From the NCBI GenBank assembly GCA_003833135.1, contig QZLH01000345.1, positions 95,706 to 132,978 on the forward strand: DNA of 37,273 nt. Reading direction: 5' to 3'. Source of the DNA: Oehlia diaphana. Its lineage: Eukaryota; Glomeromycota; Glomeromycetes; Glomerales; Glomeraceae. Within the stretch, counting starts at the first letter, position 1, and each line of letters opens with the position of its first letter. This document shows positions 19,989-29,930 of this stretch, in pieces. The position numbers were made by a program, and so were the translations under genes. The notes beneath the pieces are model-generated. The model saw only the letters and a program-made list of their open reading frames with translations. It was not told the DNA's origin and ran no database searches.

Positions 19989-21338
19989 ATGACTTGCGCA
20001 AAAAGGAAAACCTATAATAAATTCTCATTAGACTTATGAAATAATGGTATNNNNNNNNNNNNNNNNNNNNNNNNNNNNNNNNNNNNNNNNNNNNNNNNNN
20101 NNNNNNNNNNNNNNNNNNNNNNNNNNNNNNNNNNNNNNNNNNNNNNNNNNNNNNNNNNNNNNNNNNNNNNNNNNNNNNNNNNNNNNNNNNNNNNNNNNNN
20201 NNNNNNNNNNNNNNNNNNNNNNNNNNNNNNNNNNNNNNNNNNNNNNNNNNNNNNNNNNNNNNNNNNNNNNNNNNNNNNNNNNNNNNNNNNNNNNNNNNNN
20301 NNNNNNNNNNNNNNNNNNNNNNNNNNNNNNNNNNNNNNNNNNNNNNNNNNNNNNNNNNNNNNNNNNNNNNNNNNNNNNNNNNNNNNNNNNNNNNNNNNNN
20401 NNNNNNNNNNNNNNNNNNNNNNNNNNNNNNNNNNNNNNNNNNNNNNNNNNNNNNNNNNNNNNNNNNNNNNNNNNNNNNNNNNNNNNNNNNNNNNNNNNNN
20501 NNNNNNNNNNNNNNNNNNNNNNNNNNNNNNNNNNNNNNNNNNNNNNNNNNNNNNNNNNNNNNNNNNNNNNNNNNAATGGTATATATAATATTAAGATTTA
20601 CATAACCCCATGTAATTTTTATTGCCAACAATTTATAAAAACAAAAAAAATCGAAAAAAAACTAGTTTTTGAAGCATCCTAGAGGGAATAGAAGACCTAA
20701 AAAAAATTACCGCAAGTGCATTCCATACACTCAATCAATATGTAAGGCATGATACATCCTTTTCTACAAGAACTTTAGCAAGAAAATTGAAAAATACAGG
20801 TGAAAAGTATAATATAGAACAATTAGAAGTCATCTTTCAAGTGTTGCTTATGTAAAAAAACCTTCACAAAGCAATTCCTATGTTAATCGATGCACACAAG
20901 CAAAGACATGTAGAGTAGGCACAAAATAATATTATGACCAATGGGAAAAAATTTTATCTGCTAATAAAACTGCCTTGCAACTCTTTAGTAACACTGTTAA
21001 ATATTGGTATAAAGAGGAAAGACCAGTTTGTTGTACGTCTGAAGATTATACAAGAAATTATGGCGTGGGACAGTTGTTTATGAAAGGAAAAGCAAGTTTA
21101 TTTTGTTTCAGACAAATTATGAACATCGAGATTTATGTAGAAAATTTTTGTACACATGCTTCTGGGATCTCCTGGATGCTTTGTGGTCGTTTGTTGGTAT
21201 TTCCAACAAGAAAACTACCATGCATAATAGTCATTTTTCTAAGCTCTGTCTAAAGGAAATTCATCAGAAGTTTCAGTGTGGCCATGAGATAGCCCCGACC
21301 AAAATCCTATTGAAATTTATAGGATGTCACAAAAAATA
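19989..21338 (+). pseudogene. Tc1-type transposase, inactivated
   Basis: Pieces of a DDE transposase appear in order. A possible start ATG lies at 19989. After the gap, RGNRRPKK at 20681-20704 matches the GRPRK-like hook between the two helix-turn-helix modules. STRTLARKLKNTG follows. FQQEN at 21201-21215 is the usual FQQDN block with the catalytic Asp changed to Glu. WP.DSPDQNPIE at 21279-21314 is the third catalytic block. The two last blocks share a frame, with 33 residues between the acidic positions, close to the D34E spacing of the Tc1 group. At least four in-frame stops (TAA, TAG, TAA, TGA) lie between FQQEN and DSPDQ, and other frameshifts lie upstream. No functional transposase can be made. 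The 92- and 78-codon frames in this area are shadows of it. Confidence 0.85.
20051..20574. other. assembly gap of 524 N
   Basis: The gap lies inside the Tc1-like element. The last eight bases before it and the first eight after it are both AATGGTAT, so the two contigs probably overlap and the gap length is only a placeholder. Frames predicted across the N run are meaningless. Confidence 0.9.
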
Positions 21339-21624
21339 AGGCAGAGAAGCGAATACCAAAAAAAATTTTAATTCTTTGGAAGAATTTATGGTGGAGAAAT
21401 GCCAAAATACTCTAAAAATCGTTCTAATCGATATTTTAAAGTCAATTAGACGATGTTGTAAGTTAATTATTAAAATAATGGCGAATGTGTATAATATTAA
21501 ATTTTTTTTTTATAAAATCAGCTGATCTTAAGCTTTAGATACAGTAAAATTCACGATTTTTAAAATTATAATTGAACGTTAATGATCAAAAATAAAATTC
21601 CGATTTTTTTTGTCCCACACTGTA

Positions 21625-23281
21625 TACTGTATATATAGCATAACACATACAAATTAAAAAAAAACTCAGGAAACTCTGTATTTTTATATTTACCGTATAT
21701 ATAATATATACAATAAAAATTTATTCGTCGAATAATTTCTTAGAAACGATCATATATAACTCGTAAAATGATTTAATAAATTCTTTGGAAATCAATTCAA
21801 TCTAATATATAATACTGTTTGAGATTCAATATTTTTTCATAATATGTGATAATTTCATGTTAATATCCATCAATTGTTAAATAAACCTAAAACGTTCTCT
21901 AGTCAAAGAATCAATAGCTTAAATAATAATTTGGATTTTATGATTAATATGTAATCATGCATTTATATTTATTTACTTTTATTCGGTTACACCTTACAGT
22001 CCTTACACGTCTTACTAATAAGTTTGTAATTTCATTACAAATTAAACTTAATTACTAAAAATATTCTCAAACCCACATTTGTAAAAAAAATCTAAAACTC
22101 TCTTTAAAACTTTATATATGTTTCAGGATCAAAAATATACCAATTATGAAAATTTTTTGTCCCCCAAAATCTAAAATGGTTATTTGTATGACACCCTCTA
22201 TTTATGATATATAAAATGCACGATTAATCTACGGTCTTGCATTTATTTAATATATGTATTAAAGATTAGCACCGAGAATAACCGAATCTGAAATGCCGAA
22301 ATTAATTACCTTAAAATATGCATTAATTGTTGGTACATCTATTTTTATTGAAATTAAGTCTTCTCCGGGATAGAAGTAATATAAAGGTTCTCTGGTTATC
22401 AGCCGAACTATATAATTTACAGTAATTTATTGGTTATATATATATATAGCGTGGAATTAAACATGTGTAAAAAATAGTTTTTTATAGCACAAATCATAAA
22501 TATTTATATTTTATGCTTACTATCGTTACTATTTTCCCAATTTAAAAATTTCATGGAATTTTTTTTTTATCAAACAAAAAAAAAAGGGTTCTTTTTTTAA
22601 AAAAATCTTTGTGTTCAAAATTACAAATTTAATCGACAAAGGTTTCAGTGAACGCAATTGTGTGTAATAATAATAATTAATTCATAATTTATTAGCCATA
22701 AATATATTAGGTTAGGAGCAAGTTAATTTTATCTTACCTTTCGATTTTCCAATTATCTTATTTATGAATGCAAGCTCGCCAATTAAAATTTACGCCCATG
22801 ATTTTTATGCTTTAATCAAGTAAATTGCATCCAATAAAAAAGTTGTAAGAATAATTGTAAGTGCAACATAAAAAGTTCGGGTCCCTAACAGAAATCCATA
22901 TTTGGATTGGTTCGATAATTTACACCACACATTTTTTTAATGATTTTATATAAGGCACAAACAACCTGATTTCTTCTTTTCTTTTTTTTTTAAATTATTT
23001 GAGAAATAAACAAAATATAAATAAATAAAAAACAAAAAAATAACCTGTGGTTTTTTTTTCTCCTTTTATGCATTCATATTTTTAGTTCCCACATTCAAAT
23101 TCATTATATATCTCTTTAAGACCTATACTTGGTCTTGTTTCAACTCTCTCCTTTAACACTCTTCTTTACCCTCGAAGGCAACACAATAAAATCATTCTAG
23201 AAGAAAAAAAATTCTTGTTTCATCTTTATTAATTAAATTTTCAATATATACAATTCTATAAATTAATATACTTCATTCGAT
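21625..23281. other. intergenic region upstream of the chitin deacetylase gene
   Basis: No gene is supported. The region carries a TA microsatellite near 22437-22448. The last 350 bp become pyrimidine-rich on the plus strand (CTCTCCTTTAACACTCTTC), as in many fungal promoters and leaders. Confidence 0.5.
22947..22953 (+). promoter_or_regulatory. TATATAA box upstream of the chitin deacetylase gene
   Basis: TATATAA followed by GGCACAAAC lies 329 bp before the ATG at 23282. It is the best TATA match next to a GC-containing start-like region, but the distance implies a leader of about 300 bases. TATA-like words are common in this genome, so the call is weak. Confidence 0.3.
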
Positions 23282-24649
23282 ATGAAGATATTTCCTATTA
23301 TTACATTCGCTCTTGCTACCTTTTGTGTGGTAAAAGCCTCCCCTCAAGCTGCTTCACCAGGTACACCGGCTGCACCCCCTCCAATTTCAATTAATGACTA
23401 TCCACCTGTTGATAAAATACCAGACACTAATAGCCCTCAAGTCAAAGCATGGTTAAAAGAAATAGATCTATCAAAAGTTCCAAATCTTCCAATTTCAAAT
23501 GGTGGTAAAATTAATACTCAACAGGCTCAATGTGGCCCTCCAACTGTAATTCAACCAGATCAAGGTTCTTGGACTTGTCAAAAATTCACTGCAGAAGACG
23601 ATGTTGCATTTTGTCCAAATGTTGGTGATTGGGGACTAACATATGACGACGGGCCATCAGAGTCAACACCCAAGTTATTAAACAAATTGAATGAGCATAA
23701 GATTAAAGCTACATTTTTCGTAGTAGGAAGTCGTGTTATCAACAATCCTCAAATTCTCAAATCTGCTTTTGATTCTGGTATGGTTATCTCCCCTGTTCTT
23801 TTTAAATTTTTTTACTTAATCGAATAACTAAAAAAAAAATTTAAATAATTATTATAAAAAATTTAGGTCATAATATCGCAGTACACACTTGGTCTCATCC
23901 GGCACTTACCTCCCTTCCGAATGAAGCCATCGTTGCTGAATTAAAATGGACTATGAAGGTTCACATTTTTTCTTGTTATGTATCAAAATTTTTAATATAA
24001 TTTTTGAATTTTAATATTTAATATAATTCCCATTTCTTTATCCAGGCTATTAAAGATGTTGTTGGTGTTACTCCTCTATATATGCGACCTCCATATGGTG
24101 ATACTGATAATCGTGTTCGTGCTGTTGCTCGTGCTGTTGGTTTGAAAAGTATGTTAAAAATATTTGAATATATATTTTCATATTCCAAAAATCTTTACAA
24201 ATATAAACATATTTTTTATTATTTTTGTAGCCGTCCTTTGGGTTCCAGAATTCGATAGTAATGATTGGACTCTTACTTCCAATCCTCCTAAGACAATCGA
24301 CTTTGTTCTAAATACCTTTGAAACTTGGATGCAAACTTTCCCTAAAATGAAAACTGGGTTCATTGTTCTCGAACATGATCTTTATCCACAATCTGTTGAC
24401 GCTGCAGTTCAAATTCTTGATAGAGCTGTTAAAGTACCAAATTTGAAGATTATGACTGTACCTCAATGTATTGGTGATAATAACCCTTACTTGGAAGTAG
24501 TTGGTAATAATGGTAATAGTACTACTACTTCTACTCCGGGTAAATCACTTCCAACATCTGTAAGCGCAAGTCCATCATCAACTATCATTCCTTTCACTGT
24601 TGGATCCATTATTACAGTTTTATTCTCATCATTATTAAATTTGAATTAA
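23282..24649 (+). CDS. chitin deacetylase (NodB polysaccharide deacetylase), secreted and GPI-anchored, four exons
   Basis: Exons 23282-23777, 23867-23958, 24046-24148 and 24231-24649 join into 369 codons plus stop. Introns are 89, 87 and 82 bp with GT..AG ends; the second donor, GTTCAC, is weak. All five NodB motifs are present: TYDDGP (120-125; D122 base, D123 metal ligand), HTWSH (172-176; metal-binding histidines), RPPYG (210-214), DSNDW (239-243) and LEHD (277-280; catalytic His). The enzyme therefore should hydrolyse N-acetyl groups of chitin to give chitosan in the wall (EC 3.5.1.41-type). Residues 1-19 form a signal peptide (cleavage after VKA). A Pro/Ala-rich linker and a Cys-containing segment (C84, C99, C111) precede the domain. 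The end is Ser/Thr-rich with a sequon at N326 and a hydrophobic tail (348-366), so GPI attachment near S342-S347 is likely. In a root symbiont, deacetylation may also hide chitin from plant recognition; that is inference. Substrate preference among polysaccharide deacetylases cannot be proven from sequence. Confidence 0.93.
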
Positions 24650-25043
24650 TTAATTTATATTTTAATTTTTTTTCAATTCATTTTAATTACAAAAAATTAT
24701 TTTACCTAATTATTACTAGAAGAGTTAGCATAATATTAGCATTAATAAAAAAAAAAAAAATTAAAAATTTTTTTTTTTTTATCATCATTTAAAAATTTTT
24801 CTTGCAATCCATGTTTGATAGATATATGCATAATTGTATTCTTTTGACTTTTTTTTATTTTTTTTTTTTTAAAAAGAAAAATTAAATGAATTTATGTATA
24901 AACGTTTTTATAAATTGAATGGTCAAGCGTCTCGTCAATATAAAAAAATCTATTAAAACTCATAACCTGTAATTGAATATGCTTTAATCTATACAAGCAT
25001 AAAAAAAATATATTAAATAATTATTTTAAATTTAGTTAAATAC
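24650..25043. other. 3' flank of the chitin deacetylase gene
   Basis: AT-rich DNA with T and A runs. No further gene is seen before the kinase fragment that starts at 25044. Confidence 0.5.
24744..24749 (+). terminator. AATAAA, possible poly(A) signal of the chitin deacetylase gene
   Basis: AATAAA lies 95 bp after the stop codon and runs into a genomic A stretch and then a T run. Confidence 0.4.
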
Positions 25044-25190
25044 CTCATTTAGAAATGCATCAGTAATATTTTGCGAGTTATCTAAACATTTTAATGCAAC
25101 TTCTTTATAATATTCTCTTTTGTATATCTTCTTATCATATTTTAATGGACCAACCATCTTTCCATATTGATAACCGATATCCGAGCCTGA
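25044..25190 (-). pseudogene. protein kinase exon fragment (glycine-loop/VAIK region)
   Basis: A 49-codon open segment on the minus strand is bounded by an acceptor-like AAAG (25191-25192) and a GTATTT donor after 25044. It reads GYQYGKMVGPLKYDKK, then YYKEVALKCLDNSQNI and TDAFLNE. VALK is the VAIK motif with the ATP-binding lysine of protein kinases. The sequence matches the N-lobe of the greatly expanded TKL/Sel1-associated kinases of Glomeromycotina, which commonly have an intron after FLNE. The glycine loop is poor (SGSDIGYQYGK), and no C-lobe (HRD, DFG) is found downstream, so it is a relic exon rather than a working kinase. Confidence 0.75.
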
Positions 25191-26126
25191 CTTTAATTAA
25201 AAGTAATTCTAGGCTAAATTTGAAATTAATATAATGTAAAATAATGGGTACTACGAACTAGACAAGCAGTTCATAATTGAGTTGTTATTTTTAATTCTTA
25301 TTTCTATAATAAAGAAAAGGTTAAGGATGCCAACGGTCGATTCGGTTCAATTTCGGTTTTAAACCTGTGGTTTTGAACCGTGAAATCGATCGCAAATTTG
25401 AATAAATATCAAAGATTATTTCTTCTTACCCACATCCACCCCGCTTTTACTTTTTGTCCCATTCACTCATAACCCCGGTTTATTTTATGAAATTAGGAAT
25501 AGATAAATAGATTTAAAGTAATTGGACAAGGCTCTCCTTATTATATCGATCATCCGAAATAATTAAGCCGGAGTGCTCGCTCTTCTAACTTTATTTATCT
25601 TGTCCTTTAAATTACATAATTTTTCTTGTTTTTGGGCTTGCTTTTTTTTAAAAAAAAAAATAATAATACTTTTATTATTTAGAGCGTCTTCGGTCAGTCT
25701 TCCCCTTCAGAATTTGGATTAAACGGCTTAGAACGTTCCTTTTACTTCGATTCTCTAGGGAACACCTTCCTGGAACTGGATTTCAGCTTGAAGGTAAGTT
25801 AGGAGGAGGGGATTTATTTTTATATATAAACAAGTCAGCGGAATACAAAATAAAGATCTGTATTCTAACACTAGAATAATATACTACCATATTCCTCCAC
25901 GGAACAGCCCTACCTTTTATTTTCGAAAATATGTACTATATTTAAAGGAGTCCAAGTAAAAATAAGAAAATAAAAGATACATAAAAAGAAAAAAAAAGAG
26001 GAAAAGAAAAATCTATATAATTATTACTAAATAAAAATGTCAGGATAAGTAAATATATGTGACATCCAACCTCTCGAATGTAAAAATTTGTAGTAATATT
26101 ATATGATGTAAGTCGAATTGCATTAT
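25191..26126. other. intergenic region with two GC-richer patches
   Basis: A CGGTT-rich imperfect hairpin lies at 25354-25380 (arms of 12 bp with two mismatches, loop TGT). A GC-richer block follows at 25680-25800. Otherwise there is AT-rich DNA and a purine-rich AAAGAAAAAAAAAGAGG tract near 25985-26010. Confidence 0.45.
25683..25793 (+). other. exon-like open segment with a consensus donor
   Basis: A 37-codon frame (GQSSPSEFGLNGLERSFYF, then DSLGNTFLELDFSLK) starts after a TAG and ends exactly at AAG followed by GTAAGT. Its GC content is above that of its surroundings. No ATG is present and no partner exon was found. I have an impression of similar low-information G/L/F-rich repeats in other glomeromycete sequences, but I cannot verify it here. 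Confidence 0.25.
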
Positions 26127-26573
26127 CTATGATCTTATTTTGTGATGGCGTACGTTGTACTTGTCTTCTTTTGTTAGGTTATTTGTTTTACCTTTCGTAT
26201 TTTTGTTCATACGTTGATTGTAATGCTTTTTATGTTTTTGCTTAACATTATTTTCTCGTTCTCATTTTGGAACGCGTCATTAAGTATTTTGGATAATTTA
26301 GAATAGAAGACATGAATTGTGTTGGACTAATTGATGAATGAGTAAATATATTGGATGTGATGAGTCGGTAACATTTGTGAATAAATTCGATTTGTTTAAG
26401 TTTTCATCTATTCAATACCTCTGAGTTAAGTATTAAAGTTTTTAAGAGATGTTTGTTAAATCTGAGTAGGAGTGCTGGACAAAAACTGAAGCGTGAATTT
26501 GAATCTTTTGCGGATTTACAAATTGGGCGGTGATAGGTTAAATTGAAGGGTAATTGCGTTGTAAAATGTCACC
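26127..26573 (-). pseudogene. LINE C-terminal tail, second copy
   Basis: From 26573 on the minus strand the frame reads DILQRNYPSI. After a shift it continues with PICKSAKDSNS..FCPALL, a zinc-tail pattern in which the first cysteine has become Arg. Further on, a basic stretch (KQKHKKHYNQRMNKNTKGK, then TNNLTKEDKYNVRHHK) ends at a TAG at 26127-26129. The DxLQRNYP start is shared with the copy at 29.0-29.1 kb. It is a decayed 3' end of a non-LTR element. Confidence 0.6.
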
Positions 26574-26829
26574 AAGTCAAAAATTATTTATTCCATTTGG
26601 TTATTTTATTAAATTTATCTCGTTATAATACATTAATCTTTTTTTTTACTTACTTTTCGTAAATAAATGTTCTCAAGAAAATAAAGATATTTATTTATTG
26701 TTTAATAATTAATATCAGTTTCTTGAATGTTAAAGTGATAATATCCTGTAAAAAATAAGTTCTCTATAAATAATTTATTTTTTATCTTCATTACGCGATG
26801 AATATTTTTTTAATTGCTAGTTTGCTACC

Positions 26830-27048
26830 ATTTTCGGCGAAATGTCCATTTGGCGAAATGGAATTCTGTGAAATAGAACTTGGCGAAGTGGATGATTCGG
26901 TGAAATGGATTCAATAAAATGCACTTTCGGTAAAATGTCCTTTTGGCGAAACATCTTTTCGGTGAAACATATCTTCGGTGAAACATCCCTTCGGCGAAAT
27001 GGCTTTGGCGAGATGGTTTCGGTGAAATGGATTTCGGCGAAATGTATC
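26830..27048. repeat. palindromic minisatellite, unit about 16 bp (TTTCGGCGAAATGG)
   Basis: About 14 degenerate units of 14-18 bp are arranged in tandem. Their core TTTCGGCGAAA or TTTCGGTGAAA is, in its best form, an odd palindrome TTTCG-N-CGAAA. Linkers between cores are ATGG, ATGTC, ACATC and similar. The minus-strand frame 26825-27085 stays open because the unit lacks stops in that frame; it would encode FAEG, FRRK and SPKR-like repeats. I treat that frame as a by-product of the repeat. Confidence 0.8.
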
Positions 27049-27333
27049 TTGACCGTATTAAGGTATTAAGTGTATGACCAGTCAATGTCGGAAATGGAAA
27101 AATATGAAAATAGAGTCAAAGGGTTTTATTCTGGGAGAATATATAGCTGTTACTAAGCGTTTCTTTCCATTTTCTAATATCTCGATCATTTGGACCTATA
27201 TTACTTGTTCCATTTGGTCATAGGAGCATCTTTAATATTTTTAGGATTAATATGTAATGCTGGGTAAATGCGTCCTTCCTTGGCCAAGTTATCTATACGA
27301 GATGTTAATGTGCTTGCTTATACAATTCGCTGA

Positions 27334-27504
27334 TTACATAATTTTTATTTTTTATCTTTATTTCGCAAAGAAAAACAATGCCAGCAAAGACTACTAGAAG
27401 ATATACATATAAATTCTGCTGTCGCAGTACATAACAGAAAACTGAATCAGCCGCCCGATGACGCGCATTTCTCTGGTGGAAGAATGAGGAAAGAAAAGCT
27501 ATGA
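27334..27504 (+). other. unrecognised open fragment with normal amino-acid composition
   Basis: The frame reads RKEKQCQQRLLEDIHINSA, then VAVHNRKLNQPPDDAHFSGG and ends at a TGA. The composition is protein-like and unlike the F/K/N frames nearby, but there is no good start and no recognisable domain. It may be part of the same LINE debris. Confidence 0.25.
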
Positions 27505-28374
27505 CGAACTATGAGAACGAATATAGTACACACCAGGGATAGAGTGAAATAAAATTAAGTAACATGAGAACGATTTTGCCACGTAGCCTCAGCCATCTTT
27601 ATAAACGAGAGGAAAACTGTTACGAAGCTGCTATCTGCCTGTATAATTGTAAAATAAATATGCTAAATTAGGTTACAGAAATATCTTGAATGGACAATTC
27701 CTGAAACATAACAATAAACTGTATTTTTTAAATTTTATTACATATTCTTTATAAATATTGCATCATAATTCAATATATCTATCTATTAAAGGAGATAATA
27801 TTATTAAAGTGCATAACATTTATTGGATATTGAAGAATAGATTTTTGACTAATCGCTTTTAAAATTTGATTTTCAATTTCTAATCGATTGAATTTGTGGC
27901 AGGAAAATTCCAAATGATCATAAATTTAACATAAATCATTTAATTATATAAAACGTTTATCGTACAAATAATTAGTGATCGGTGGTAACTTTGGCCAGGC
28001 TTATAATTCCGGTCAGAATTAAAACTTCTGTGCAACAGCCGGTTGTTTTATCTAAAGTCATGTGATTTATAATTTTCACTATAGATTTTGATTTTTTATT
28101 CGATAATTGAGTTAAATAGATTTTTGATTAATTCGATTTTGGCAAGACCGATTCCAATCCCTAAATTGAAGTTAGAAATTACTACTAAACATTTGTTAAT
28201 TTCGCAATAAATATAGGAAAATTACTAACAAAACACTTTATTTATAAAATATAATTTTACGTATTGATAATTATCTATAATTTTCCGAAGTTTCTAAATT
28301 TAAAATTTATTATTATAGCAATTCTACAAATGTTATTATTCTGGAAAAAAGTTTAAAAATAGCAATTTATGTAG

Positions 28375-28500
28375 AATATTGGAATTCAGAATATCGGGAT
28401 TCAGGATAGAAAATAGGATTTTAGGAAATTGGGATTCAGGAAATAAGAATTCAGGAAATTGTATATTTAGGAAGGGTCCAGTTTGGGAATTAGTATTCAG
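28375..28500 (+). repeat. dispersed CAGGAAATTGGGATT-type repeat, copy 3
   Basis: Blocks GGGATTCAGG, GGAAATTGGGATTCAGGAAA and GAATTCAGGAAATTG repeat within the segment and resemble 16845-16930 (same orientation) and 14545-14705 (inverted). Confidence 0.55.
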
Positions 28501-28999
28501 ATTGGGGTATCGATTTTAATAATGGATGCACGATTCGTTGATTCGTTGATTCGTTATCTAATCAGCATAGTTGCATCTACTATGTTTGAAATATATCACG
28601 GGGGATGATCTAGGAAGTGTTAGTGTACTTATAATTATATTTTGATTTTTAATTTACGTTAACAGCTTTTAAGAGACTATATAGCTTTATTTTTAGTTTA
28701 TTTTTTATTATTTCTTTAATTGTATGATTCGTTTAATTGTAAATGTTTTTAATAAATCTAATAAAGATAAAAGCGCTATGCCATGTTTGCAAAAATTAGT
28801 ATTCAGGTAATTGACCTCAGAAAAACTCAGGAAATGGTCTGACAATGGGATGAATCAAAGATCAGATATAAATTTGAGTTTAAATATTCTATAGTATCTA
28901 AATGTGCAAAATTGTTTGAATCAATTCTATCAGTCTTTTCTATTGTGTTTCAAGTAACGTGTTAATAAATCTTTGTGTTTACGTTTTAATTATTACCTT

Positions 29000-29091
29000 T
29001 ATATGCAGGATATGTTGATTGGTGTCTGACAATTCGAACATTGAATAGGACCAGTGGGATACAATCAAGGGTAATTACGCTGTAGGACATC
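29000..29091 (-). pseudogene. LINE C-terminal zinc tail, third copy
   Basis: The minus-strand frame from 29091 reads DVLQRNYP, a TGA, LYPTGPIQCSNCQTPINI and then stops. CSNC is the C-x2-C of the zinc tail, and LQRNYP is shared with the copy at 26.5 kb. It lies downstream, in minus-strand order, of the RNase H domain at 29344-29930, so both may belong to one inserted element. Confidence 0.55.
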
Positions 29092-29343
29092 AGCTGTGGA
29101 GTAGATAAATTTCATTTTTCATTTTTAAGCAAATTCTGCGAGATAAACGTTTCACATGTGGGAATGATTATGATTGAAATGTATATTAAATTCCAATCAA
29201 TAGATCTCGATTGAGTTGATGCTATGTGAGGATACGATGAAGAATTGTTAAGGAAACCGTTGAATATTATGGCTTGTATCAAAATGTTAGCCCATTTCCT
29301 AACGTTTTAATCTACTATATGGAGATGATTCCAGGCAACAAAC

Positions 29344-29930
29344 CCAGAGACTTGCTAGCGAAAATTTTGGATTGATAATAATCGGATCAATCAAATAAGA
29401 ACCGTCTTTAGAAAGTTGATCAGCTACGTCATTATTGAGGTCATTCGAGTGTGCTTTGAGGTAAAGTAGTAAGTGTTTCTCTTGAAAAAGGTGAAAAATA
29501 AAATCCAGTATAAGAAAGATTTTCTTTTTTAATTTGCGACTAACGCTGAGCGTCGGAGTATTTGATAATTGTTGTAAGTATCGATACAGTTAGTTGAGTC
29601 AGTAAAGATGCGTACATGACTGTTCGAAGGAACCGTAACGCGGTACATATAGTCATCATTTCAGCTTTTGTCGAAGAAGGAAAAAATATAGTAGTTCCTT
29701 TAAAGTAGATTGTATTTGGGAGCATTATTACTACATTGAATCCATCCGTAGCCCATAGAGCATTCGCGTGATTCCAAAGCTCTAACTAAGCCATCTATAT
29801 AAAAGATGAAATTTATATGGGAAGCAAAATCATTTGTTAGCGCTAAAAATTGATCTAAATCACATATGGTATCATTTTCTATATGATTAAGAATTGGATC
29901 TATATTAACAGGCGATGAAGAATTACACAA
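29344..29930 (-). pseudogene. LINE RNase H domain, frameshifted
   Basis: Read on the minus strand with two frameshifts, near 29720 and 29640, the parts of a retrotransposon RNase H appear in order: FIFYIDG (first Asp), GYGWIQ, TIYFKGTTIFFPSSTKAEMM (KAE glutamate), PSNSHVRIFTDSTNCIDT (FTDS Asp), and LKAHSNDLNNDVADQLSKDG (C-terminal His-Asp helix region). This is the arrangement of the RNase H that follows reverse transcriptase in several LINE clades. No reverse transcriptase is recognised upstream (above 29930). The two separate frames at 29540-29725 and 29700-29930 are its pieces. Confidence 0.85.

Larger units (their letters stand above)
19813..21622. mobile_element. Tc1/mariner-family transposon with perfect 25-bp terminal inverted repeats
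   Basis: The left end 19813-19837 (CAGTGTGGGAC, A8, TCGGAA) and the right end 21598-21622 are exact inverted copies over 25 bp. Each is flanked by TA (19811-19812 and 21623-21624), the target duplication of this superfamily. The interior carries a broken transposase on the plus strand. The element spans 1810 bases as assembled, but 524 of these are N. Joining the contig ends on their shared AATGGTAT would give about 1278 bp, the normal size of a Tc1 element. The identity of the terminal repeats suggests a fairly recent insertion, while the transposase is full of stops, so it may have been moved by a related active copy. Confidence 0.92.
27049..28999. other. intergenic region between LINE remnants
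   Basis: No complete gene is seen. It holds one open fragment at 27334-27504, a third loose copy of the AGGAAATTGGGATTCAGG repeat at 28375-28500, and a GATTCGTT triplet repeat at 28532-28555. Base composition is less extreme than in the first 13 kb, which fits old transposon sequence. Confidence 0.45.

Noticed and set aside
19963..20682. Long frames on both strands across 20.05-20.57 kb
   Set aside because: They are mostly N and are open only because undefined codons contain no stop.
20975..21339. Two overlapping frames of 92 and 78 codons
   Set aside because: They lie in the wrong frames over the transposase pseudogene; the FQQEN and DSPDQNPIE motifs are in another frame.
24178..24363. 61-codon minus-strand frame
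   Set aside because: It is antisense to the last intron and exon of the chitin deacetylase gene.
26825..27085. 86-codon minus-strand frame with FAEG/FRRK/SPKR repeats
   Set aside because: It follows the minisatellite unit, begins outside the array without support, and has no known domain. It is kept only as a property of the repeat.
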